DNA of 64,000 nt from NCBI GenBank assembly GCA_903813345.2, contig CAIIXF020000010.1, forward strand, positions 18,921,181 through 18,985,180. Direction: 5' to 3'. Below are positions 21,401 through 33,400 of this stretch, one piece after another (positions within the stretch are counted from its first letter, which is position 1; every line of letters begins with the position of its first letter). Made by a program: the position numbers and the translations under genes. The notes under the pieces were generated by a model. That model was given only the letters and a program-made list of their open reading frames with translations, searched no databases and was not told the DNA's origin. The stretch comes from Owenia fusiformis. Lineage: Eukaryota > Annelida > Polychaeta > Sabellida > Oweniidae.

Positions 21401-24400
21401 ATATTAAAAAAATATCCGGCAGTTTTCAGAAAAGAGCAGAGTATTGCCAAATTACAAGCAACTAAGAACCAATCAGATTTGAGTATTTTAATGAGGTGCA
21501 TAATAAATGCTTTTATTTTACTGCTTTTTGTTATCTCTTAATCATATCTGATTTTCAGAGCTTATTAAATATAATACAAAAATGATCATTTCATTTTCAA
21601 GAATTATTTAATTAATATACATGTTACAAACTACCATATGTAAGAGTATACAGAAAGTAAAATTAAATAAAATTTCCTATCCATAGTAATAATACAATTT
21701 GAGTAATATTTCCTGATATAAACAAATCTTTTCTCATTGATTTAATCAATCACCTGACTATGTGTGATTTAATTATAAGGTCAATTACTGTATCTCACAT
21801 AGAGTTTGGTAATATACAGGGTGTCAAATAAGTCCCGTCCCCCCCTCTACAGCCAAAACCAAGACATTTGGTACCAAGTGTGATATATCATTGGAAAGGT
21901 CTTCCAAAGTTACATTGATTGGCATATATCTGACACATGCCAATCAATTTCACAAATTTTTACATTGTATTAATTGAGGTGACCATATGCCTAGAAACAT
22001 GGCAATTTGGCGTATTTGGCAGGATTTTAAGAATCGGGTATAAGAAAGGTCAAGGGACCAAAAGATGACTAAATATGTTTATGGCGATGAATTTAACCAA
22101 TTTCTGGATAGGGTTAGATGTGTAGAAAATAGAGGTGCAAGGAAAGTGGTGAAAACCTTTTTGTAACAAGTGGAATGCGAAAAAGATTAACTTTTTGACG
22201 TATTTCTGAGATCATATCCTTGTCATTTTGACGCAAAAAAGCTACTTAAAGGAGGGCACGTTAACTATAAAAGACATCATTAAAATATAAGTAAATTTCA
22301 TCCAAAATACTTGAGAGTTGGTGAGTTAACATAACTTTGGATGATCTTTCCAATGGTATATCACACTAGGTACTGTCTGTTAAGGTTTTAGCTGTAGCAG
22401 GGGGGACGGGACTTATTTGACACCCTGTATAATTCACTGTTTCTCTGATCAACATCATTCAATATTTATGCCTCTCAATCTTCCCTGTCATTATATCTTG
22501 AAGTATTCAACCTCTTCTATTGCTATACATGTAGTGTTCTGCATGAAATAAGTGAGTTGTTCCATCAACTGATAAAGAAAGACCATGATGAAACATTTTA
22601 ATTGAGCTTGAAATAATTCATTTAGCAATGCTCAGGACCTCTCAAGTTTATTCTCAATGGGGTGCTACATATACCCTGATTTTTACCTATTTTGATCAAA
22701 ATATCTCAATATTTCATCATTTTGACAGTATGGTATCAATCCAATTTTCAACCTTTTTTGACTAGTCTATTTTTACTGAAATTGATAGAACTTGGCGTAA
22801 TAATTGTGAACATCCCAGTCTAAATCAAATATGATTGGTCCGTAGAAGCTATATGATGTTGTCTGCCAACAGTAGTTATAATAGAGGTGGATATTTTGCC
22901 ATGCCAGCAATTGCATGCAATGAAGTTTTATGTTTATTTGAAGGCATGTCCTACAGATCAACTGTAGTCTCAGTTTATAGAAGAGGTAGACAGTTTGCTC
23001 AGTCAACCTCTGGATCAGTTAACAATTGCATAATGTTTATTTGAAGGCATGTCCTGCTGGTCAACAGTAGTTTCAATTTAGAGAAGAGATAGTCTCTGGG
23101 TCAGTCAACAATTGTATGTTTATTTTTAGGCATATCCTGCTGGTCAACAGTAGTCTCACTTTAGAGAACAGATAGTCTCTGGGTCAGTCAACAATTGTAT
23201 GTTTATTTTTAGGCATATCCTGCTGGTCAACAGTAGTCTCAATTTAGAGAAGAGATAGTCTCTGGGTCAGTCAACAATTGTATGTTTATTTTTAGGCATA
23301 TCCTGCTGGTCAACAGTAGTCTCACTTTAGAGAAGAGATAGTTTCTGGGTCAGTCAACAATTGTATGTTTATTTTTAGGCATATCCTGCTGGTCAACAGT
23401 AGTCTCACTTTAGAGAAGAGATAGTCTCTGGGTCAGTCAACAATTGTATGTTTATTTCTAGGCATGTCCTGCTGGTCAGGTCCCAAATGGTGCTCAGAGT
23501 GCGTGCCAGAACTGTGGTACTGGCAACTATAGAGGGGATTCAGACTCCACATGTCAAACGTGCCCTGCAGGTACTTGGTTTATGTTTACTTGTACTCAGT
23601 CAATATTCATATAACATTTTATGGAAAGTCACATTAGAACACCTAAATCCATTTTATACTATACATATGCACACTTGTACACTTGTACTTTGTATGTATA
23701 ACATGGATTATATGCCCCTTGGGGTGTCTTCGACTATTGCGATTGTACTTGTATTATTTGGAATTTAGGAAATAAATAAAACAAACAAACAAATAATGTA
23801 AAAGTACAGCATTTGTTCTTTGTAGAACTAACTTATACAGCAAACACATGTACTAAGTCACTTTTATTTATAATGAAGCATATATTAATAACATTAATTT
23901 TTTTTATTATCATTCATATTGTATGGTTATATTCTAAACCAGATGGAATTTTACCTTGATCTATACATTTTAGGTTCTAAGTGTCCAAATGCACAGATGT
24001 CAGCTCCCACTGCATGTCCAGATGGGGAGTTCCAGGCTAATACAGGACGGACAAGTTGTTCACCATGTAGTGCTGGGTATGAATGCTCCGATAAAACCAC
24101 TGAGACTGAGTGTGTGGCTGGAACATATGCTGCAGCTAATAGTATCACATGTACAGCTTGTCCTACAGGTAGGTTTTACTATGCAAACGTTAATAATTAG
24201 AGGGAAAAATTAGATGTCAAGAAAATTGACTTTTTTTAGCATAGATTAATGACATAAAAACTTGTTTACCTCTCTATCTTAGTCTTACATTTCAACATTA
24301 CACGGCTCTCATTTTATGAGATTCCTGAAAAAATCTGAAAAGAAACATGTCTTGAAATGGACCATAAAATATTATTTATGTTTCCGCTTTTATAGGTGAA

Positions 24401-27400
24401 TATTCTGCAGCTGGTGCAGAGTCCTGCACCCAATGTGATGCTGGTTACTCCTGTACATCAACTGCTAAAACCCCATGTCTGGCTGGAACATACAGTGCAT
24501 TAGGAGCAGCAACATGCACAAATTGTGCTGCTGGGTATTGGAGTTCAGCACAAAGCACAAGTTGCACTCAGTGTAATGCTGGAGAAGACTGTAGCGATCA
24601 GACCAAATCACCACCAGATTGTGGGGCAGGGACTTTTAGTAATGCTGGGGATGCAGCTTGTACCAGTTGTCCCTCAGGTGAGTAGATTCAAGATCTAAGG
24701 GAATTATTTCCTCAAATTATACTATACATGCACTCCTAACATTAGTACCATTGGTATAACCAAATTCAGGATTTGTATAGTTTTTCACATCTGGCTTTAT
24801 GGATAGTATAACCCCTCATTTTGAACCAGAGGCTTAGTACTATAGCTATTCTGATGAGGTATCTTGGCCTTAGAGGATATTGCCCCGGAGTGACACAACT
24901 GCTTACCTTCTGAAATTGATTCATTTTTAAACATAATTTGTAGCTTATAAATCTATATTAGTGCTTTAGTAGTGTGTGTGAGATGTATTATAGTTAAGAC
25001 TAACATATTAGATGCTTTAAATATGGACCACTTGGCCCGCTTTTCTAGGTACTTATTCTCTAAACCCTGGCTCTAGTAGTTGCACATCATGCGATGCCGG
25101 GTATTCCTGCACTTCAAGTAGCAAGTCTCCATGTCCAGCTGGAACATACAGTGCACTCAGAGAAATGACATGTACTAGTTGTGCCACAGGATATTGGAGT
25201 TCAGCACAAAGTACAACATGTGCTCAATGTAATGCTGGACAAGACTGTAGTGACCAAACAATATTACCACCAGATTGTGGGGCAGGGACTTTTAGTAATG
25301 CTGGGGATGCAGCTTGTACCAGTTGTGCTTCAGGTTCGAATTGCATTTCAGAATTTATTTTATTTCCGAAATATTATGTTTCTACTTCGTGGTGATGCCA
25401 TTAAATTCTCCATTCCTTTAGAACTGAAGATCAGTTTTTTCGCTAACATGTATCTATTTTAAACATAGTATAATTTGTAGCTTATATTATATACTAGTAT
25501 AGTATTAGTTCTTCAGTAGTATGAGTGAGGTGCATTAGTTAAGACTAACATATTAGATGCATTTAATATGGACCGCTTGGCCCGCTTTTCTAGGTACTTA
25601 TTCTCTAAACCCTGGCTCTAGTAGTTGCACATCATGTGATGCCGGGTACTCCTGCACTTCAAGTAGCAAGTCTCCATGTCCAGCTGGAACATACAGTGCA
25701 CTTGCGGAAACCACATGTACTAGTTGTGCCACAGGATACTGGAGTTCAGCACAAAGTACAACATGTACTCAATGTAATGCTGGACAAGACTGTAGTGACC
25801 AAACAATATCACCACCAGATTGTGGGGCAGGGACTTTTAGCAATGCTGGGGATGCAGCTTGTACAAGTTGTGCTTCAGGTTCGAATTGCATTTCAGAATA
25901 TATTTTATTCCCAAGTTTTTTATGTAACCACTTCATTGTGGTGTCATTGAATTTTCCATTCTCGGAGAACTGAAGTTCAGTTTTTCGTTAACATGTATTT
26001 ATTTTAAACATAGTATAATTTGTAGCTTATATTATATTCTAGAATAGTATTAGTTCTTCAGTAGTGTGAGTGAGATGCATTAGTTAAGACTAACATATTA
26101 GATGCATTTAATATGGACCGCTTGGCCCGCTTTTCTAGGTACTTATTCTCTAAACCCTGGCTCTAGTAGTTGCACAAATTGTGATGCTGGGTACTCCTGC
26201 ACTTCAAGTAGCAAGTCTCCATGTCCAGCTGGAACATACAGTGCACTCAGAGAAATGACATGTACTAGTTGTGCCACAGGATATTGGAGTTCAGCACAAA
26301 GTACAACATGTACTCAATGTAATGCTGGACAAGATTGTAGTGACCAAACAATATCACCACCAGATTGTGGGGCAGGGACTTTTAGCAATGCTGGGGATGC
26401 AGCTTGTACAAGTTGTGCTTCAGGTTCGAATGGCATTTCAGAAAATATTTTATTCCCAAGTTTTTTATGTAACCACTTCATTGTGGTGTCATTAAATTTT
26501 CCATTCTTGGAGAACTGAAGTTCAGTTTTTCACCAACATGTATTTATTTTAAACATAGTATAATTTGTAGCTTATATACTAGAATAGTATTAGTTCTTCA
26601 GTAGTGTGAGTGAGGTGCATTAGTTAAGATTATTATATACCCCATATGTATTCTAGATGCTCATTGGTTATTTCATGGTCACATGATTTGAAATAGATGA
26701 ACTAAATCCCTGCTAACAGGGAAGATGAAATATACTTACTAATCACCAGTTAGGTCAACTGACCAGTCATTAGTACATTTTATCTTCCCTGCTAGCTGTG
26801 ATTTATATGAGTTGAATGGCAAAATGCCTTTAAATGCTAATAAGAACCTGTAAGCATTAAATGTTGAAATTAAAAGACTTGTTTTTGTTTTTTGTTTACT
26901 GAGTACATATGGGGTATATAATAAAACAAATAGTAACTGCCACATTTTCGGGAAATAGTGTAAATATTTTCCCCTCGGGCCTGCAGCCTCGGGAACATGA
27001 CAGTGGACATAGGCCATCAGCTTCACCTCAAAATTTAGCTTATCAGTACCAAGTTAGGGGAATAATGCTCATAGTGATTTTTGGCATGGTAAATACCTCC
27101 AGAGTAAGAAAATATGTGATAGCATTGCAGGAATGGTAGCTTATGGGTGTTATCGCCCATTTTTCAAAATGGCTGCTATTGCGCTTTTTACCAAATAAAA
27201 GAAATCATATTTTAGTATAATGAGAGGCAAAAACAGTGATTTAGAAGTCTATTTCTGGGTTTTAGTGGTCAAGGATTTCATTTATGTCAAAATCTAAGTC
27301 ATCAACAAATTGCTTTATATGGAAATCCAAGATGGCCACCAAAATGGGTCTCAAAACAAATATGTTACTATTGATATAAGCTAAAAAGCTCAAAGAACGG

Positions 27401-30400
27401 TTAAAAAGTGACTTTGGAGACCATGAATAGGTTTTAGAGGCTAAGGATTTTATTTGTGTATAAATTTAAGAAATAATAGATATCCTTTATATGAAATTCC
27501 AAGATGGCCACCAAAATGAGTGCCAAAATGAATATGTAAACTATTTATATAAACTCAAAGAACAGTTAAAAAGTGCTTTTGCAGACCATGATAGGGTTTT
27601 AGAGGTTAATACAGATTCCATCCATGGATAAATCTAAGTGATTAAAGAATACCTTTATATTTTGAAATGGCTGCCAAGATGGCCAAACATATGGCTGGTA
27701 AAATGAATTTATACGCACATAGAAAAGTTAGAAAAGTAATGTACGTAATAGATATCTGAAACTAGGTTTCAGGGGGAAATGGTTTCAATTTAGCCTTTAC
27801 CAAAGTCATCTTAACCTTTCCTCATATTAAACTCCAAAATGGTTACCAAAATGGGTGCCAAAATGAATATTTACATGGTTGGTTAAGTATATCTATAAGC
27901 ATTAACAGAAGATATTGGCAAGTGGTTGTGGTATCTTTGACTTAGTTAACTAGGATCTAGGGATTGAGGATTTCAGTTATCATTGAAATTTTTTCTTTTT
28001 ACTTTAATTGTTAAATTGTTGTCTTGATGAAAATCAAAGATGGCTGCCAAAATCGCTGCCAAATTTATACATGTCATGATAGAGGGAGAAAATCAATAAA
28101 CTCAAGGCCTGTGTTACACTTGCTAACTGTATATTGAATGCTCTTACTATGCTAGAATATTTTCTGTCCCTATATCTTCACTGGGGATGAACTGGAAACG
28201 AGGGAGGTTTTGTCTCGTATCAAAATGGCGGCGCGTGAAAAAATTTCATTCGGTAAGATTTTTGTTTTTTACAATTTTCGTGCTTTTATCCTTCAAATTA
28301 AAACTTAATATTTGGCAAGTAAATAGTTCATAAGTTCCGGTTTTATAATATGATTACAAATTAGAAATCAATACTGGCATTGCTGAGATATTTACATATC
28401 AATTCTCTCACTTAGGAAACGAGGCACCTGTCTACATTTTGTAACAATGAAACGAGGCAATGTTTGACTTGCAACGAGGCAACTATTCTTTCTGTGATAG
28501 TGTCTACATTTAATGATCTTATTTCCACCGTTCTGGTCACATACGACCGATTACGTTTTACACGATATACTTAGGTGGTTCAAAAAGTTTTGCATTTGAT
28601 GTCATAACTTCAAGGAAAATAGTATTATTGCAATGAAACTTGGTACACATATGTGTTATATATTTATACATTATATGGTAAAATTTGGGACCTCAATTTT
28701 GATTGGTTCTTGAGATATGGTTGCTATGGTAACCAGAGTGGTGGGTACCATGTTCAACCCGAATTTACGTTTTTCCAAACAGTTTTCTTGCTTGAATAAA
28801 CTCTTTGTAAAATGGCAATTAGCAGGTGTAAGTGTCTTTGGATGGCTATTTTTCTTCAAATTCTTCAATTTTTCTAATTGTCTCTATGACATCACAATGG
28901 ACAAGTGACACGATAAGTTCCTTTGTGATGTATACTGTCCAAAACGCCGAAAAAAAACGTACGCATTTCGTTCGGACTTTTCACGCGAATTACGTATATG
29001 TCACGCATTCCGTTCGAAATTTTTCGTACCTAAATATTTCGAAAACGTTAAATAGCATTGTTTTGAGTGTCAATTCCAATAAACGAGCCAGCTAACCGAG
29101 CTATCAATGGTAGCGCATATATCGTCAAAATGTTCTCTCAAATAAGAAAAATCTCGTTCAAAGAAGTGCTATTTTAATAGGGAGCTTAAGCTACACGTAT
29201 TTTAGAAATGGCGAACGTAAACGTGAAATGACCCCTGGGAACTATAGTTCCGTTCTGGATTGACTTATACAAAGACCCAATTAAAACAGTTTAACTGATA
29301 CCTTTGTAATCATTCATGCAAATAAATACGTTGAAGACAAGAACTAGTTCTCTGAAGATTGCAATTTTACACGTTTACGTACACTTCTCTTTAAAACATG
29401 TGTCGTTAAACCTCCCTACTACTCGTACGCAAATGGGGCATTGTTGTTGCTCGAGATGGCTATATTTGATAGAATATAATTCCAGATACGATAAAAAAAG
29501 AATGACCATGGTAATAATTAAATGACTCGCCTATATTACAAAAATAGCAGAGTCAAGGAGCACACTGGCATTGTCTCATTGGTGTACATTGGATTTTACT
29601 GTTTGTATTCTTTAATGTCTGTATGTTCCTTATTATGTCACTATCAATTATGTTATTCTGCATATAGTCCAACGAAATGTGGAAATGTTCGGCGTCTGAC
29701 GTCTGGAGTTCGGCGTCTGGCGTTTTGCGTCAATCGCAAATTCTTTAGCAATTTTAGCAACTTTCAAAAACTGAACAAATGCGTACCGTTTAGACTGACA
29801 TCATATTTTACTGTGAACAATTATAAACTTATTATGACTTTCAAGTTTTTCTTAGAACATATGTTACCATGGTAGCAGATAAATGGACTTATTTGTTATT
29901 ACTATAAGTTACAACACGTGTCATATGTTAATGCCTTGTATTTTCTTAAATGCTAGAAATGGTAATGCATTTGTAAATGAAATATTCATAAATTTTCTAG
30001 ATTATTAGCCATATGAAAAATGTTAATGGTCGATGGCATAAATATTATGATGTCGCTATCGTGAATTAAAATAAATGATGTTTCAAGGTAGAATAAAAGC
30101 AAGCTTTGTTCACAACTGTCTATATCTGCTTCCCTATTCAACATGACATTTTTGCTTTTTAGGAAGCTTCAACATAACAATATCAGCAACGTTGTCGTTT
30201 CCTGTTACAGAAATAGCATTTGAACAGGGATGCTTCTTTTTGTAGGCCCCGTTCTGTAATAAAAACAAAACATTTTTAATTAAATATGGTTGCCTCGTTT
30301 CATTCTTAAGAATGCTATATAGCTGCCTCGTTTCCTTGAGAAACATGCCTCGTTTCCTAAGTGAGAGAATTGATATGTAAATATCTCAGCAATGCCAGTA

Positions 30401-33400
30401 TTGATTTCTAATTTGTAATCATATTATAAAACCGGAACTTATGAACTATTTACTTGCCAAATATTAAGTTTTAATTTGAAGGATAAAAGCACGAAAATTG
30501 TAAAAAACAAAAATCTTACCGAATGAAATTTTTTCACACGCCGCCATTTTGATACGAGGCAAAACCTCCCTCGTTTCCAGTTCATCCCCAGTGATCTTGA
30601 CACTGTTAGCCAAATTGGCTGTTGGTTAAGTTTTTTTTCCTATTTTCTAGCTTATTTCTCTCTTTATCTGTTGTAACCTCTATATTTTTCAGTGTTCTTC
30701 GTTGTTTTCATTTTTGTCTTTGTTTTTTGTTTTCTCTCTTCTGTTTTCTTTGCTGCCTTTCAATTTTCTTGTTTTATTTGTGTTTTCTCATTTATGTTGT
30801 CTTTGTTTTTTTATTTTATTTGTTTTTCTCTTTTTCTTTTTTCTTGGAATTAGAGTCAATTATATTAGAGCTTTCGGGATACACCAAAATTTAACTTGGT
30901 CCATTGTCAAGAGCTGATTCCCAGAGTGCTAAAATACTTTTTTGGGTGTGTGTTTGTTTGAGATTATTAGAACCAAAGTTGCCTATCTACTCCAAGGTAA
31001 CCTTTGCAACTCACCCCTTCTTACTCTGTTGATGTTGCTCTTTCTCCTCAGCCTCTGTTGTTGTAATGGAAGTTACATAGTTGGAAAAGTCATAGGAGAA
31101 TAGCACCAAACTGAAAGCATGAAACTTTGAACCAACTCCCTACATGGCTAAGGTCAATAGCTTTCATTAATTTTTCTAGTTCTCACAGATGCTGTTGATA
31201 TCTTTAAGAAACTCATCAAAATATTTCCCTAGATATTCAATTCTCTCATCATGGATAGTATGAATAATTACGCATTAGCTTCCTTTGTATACCACTCAGC
31301 TGAAAAGATTCCTTGGATTGGACTAAATACATGCACAATTGGCCATCATCTAGAGGCAGCTTATAATATGTTGTGCTCCGGGGAATGACTAGGTCATAAC
31401 AGTGATGATGTCCATAAAGGCTTGGCAAGAAGGATGTTTTGTGTCATCATTCACTTTGAGACCTCTTTACTTGGACTCTTCTGCTTTCACAATCCAGTTC
31501 ATTGCTGCGATGAAGAGGGAACAATTGAGATGGTACATCCCATCAGGGCCATCTTGGATATTCAAATAAATGTATTCCAAAATTACTTATTCTTTTGGCA
31601 GCCATTTTTGTTGCCATCCTGAATATCCAAATAAAAGAATTATTTGATGACTAAGTTTTAGATATGGTCTCCAAAATCACTTTGAACATATATTAATAGT
31701 TACATATTCATTTTGGCAGCCATCTTCGATTTCCACATCAAGTTATTCTTTGATGACTAAGACAATAAAATCATTAATCCTCTAACACTTTCATGGTCTA
31801 CAAAATTAATTTTTATCTGTTGTCTGAGCTTGTATCAATACATGTAGTTACATTTTCATTTCGGTGGCCATCTTGGATTTCAAAATAAAGCAATTCTTTG
31901 CTGACTTAGACTTAAATGAGGCATAAATGAAATCCTTGACCGCTAAACCGTTTCACTGTCTACATAATTGCTTTTTATCTGTTCCTTGAGCTTACGTGTA
32001 TATCAATACTGTAATAACATATTCGTTTTGGCACCTATTTTGCGGCCATCTTGGATTTCAATATAAAGTAATCCTTTGATGACATAGCTTTACACATGAA
32101 TAAAATCTTATAGACTCTAAAACCTCTTCTAAAACTCTTCAAAATCATGTTGAAACGTTTTTGAGCTTGTATCATTAGTACATATTTGTTTTTTAACCAA
32201 ATTTGGCGGCCATCTTGGATTTTCATATGAATTAATGTTTTGATGACTTGGATTTAGGCATAACTCAAATCATTGACCCCTAAAACCCAGAATTAGACCC
32301 TAAAATTACTGATTTTGCTTCTCAGTATGCTTAGACATAACTTCTTTTATTTGGTAGCAAGCGCACCGGCGGCCATTTTGAAAAATAGGTGATAACACCT
32401 ATTAAGCTACCACTTCTGCAATGCTATCACATATTTTCTTACTCTAGGGGTCTAGACCTTCCCAAAAATCACCATGGCCATTATTCCCCTGATTTGGTAC
32501 CCCACCAACCCCCCAGGCTGATCGCCTAACAGGATATTCCCTTGGGAAAAATATTTTGCACTATTTTATTCAATGGCAGGCACTATTTGTAAACTAACAT
32601 ATTAGATGCTTTAAATATGGACCACTTGGCCCGCTTTTCTAGGTACTTATTCTCTAAACCCTGGCTCTAGTAGTTGCACATCATGTGATGCCGGGTACTC
32701 CTGCACTTCAAGTAGCAAGTCTCCATGTCCAGCTGGAACATACAGTGCACTTGGACAAACCACATGTACTAGTTGTGCCACAGGATATTGGAGTTCAGCA
32801 CAGAGTACAACATGTACTAAATGTAATGCTGGACAAGACTGTAGTGACCAAACAATATCACCACCAGATTGTGGGGCAGGGACTTTTAGCAATGCTGGGG
32901 ATGCAGCATGTACCAGTTGTGCTTCAGGTTCGAATTGCATCATAAAACATTTATTCTTTTCTATCTCTCTAGCCAACCATAACTTTTTTAAGTTCTTATG
33001 AAGCAATGCTTGAGATTTGTTTAAATATCTCAGTTCTTTGCATGGGTTTAAGGTCACATTTTGCACAGTTAAATCACAATTAAGTTTCATTGGTCTAACA
33101 CAAATGGTCACAATTTATGGCCATTTTACACAACATGCTCAGAATACCAGTCTCGTCTCTGGACACAAACTTGAGCGCATTGTGTGAAGTAATTCTGACT
33201 TCACACTCATAAATATCTTGTATAATGGCTCTCATCTTCCTTCCAAAGTTTTGTTTAAACCGATGCTTCTAGGGTTGTTAGTATAGACATTTTCTTTGAA
33301 TTAAGATAATAGTGTGAGGGTTTATATCGTGTGAGAATGGCATGTTTCGTCATTTGAGCATGTTTTGTAAAATGGCCATAATATTGTGACCATTGAAAGT

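Larger units (their letters stand above)
18477..23461. other. Intron 4, with several non-autonomous elements and a splice-acceptor minisatellite
   Basis: This 4.98-kb intron carries a strong hairpin (20868-21012), a MITE beginning at the hairpin's end (21011-21507), a TA-flanked MITE (21817-22427) and, against exon 5, the 83-bp acceptor array (22931-23461). The stretch 18480-20860 shows no element or gene that I can support. Confidence 0.6.
26631..32592. mobile_element. About 5.96-kb nested foldback insertion between exons 10 and 11
   Basis: The 545-bp unit sequence stops after GTGCATTAGTTAAGA (about 26629) and resumes at AACTAACATATTAGATG (about 32591). If the array were uninterrupted, exon 11 would start at 26684; it starts at 32643, a displacement of 5,959 bp. 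The insert contains a 290-bp foldback (26633-26922), a large inverted repeat (27010-32530) and a transposon nested in its middle (28179-30593). Confidence 0.75.

Noticed and set aside
29522-29875. 117-codon open frame inside the young transposon as a gene
   Set aside because: No motif is recognised and composition looks like random AT-rich DNA; kept only as a note within the element.
30622-30917. Two overlapping phenylalanine/leucine-rich open frames that could be a membrane protein
   Set aside because: They are translations of a T-rich low-complexity tract in two frames, so not evidence of a gene.
27010-32530. Polinton or other capsid-bearing element, because of the long inverted arms
   Set aside because: No polymerase, integrase, capsid or packaging gene is seen; the interior is too short and mostly non-coding.
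32647-33111. Minus-strand 154-codon frame opposite exon 11, and similar frames opposite other cysteine exons
   Set aside because: They are shadows of the plus-strand cysteine modules; the plus strand has matching splice sites and phases.
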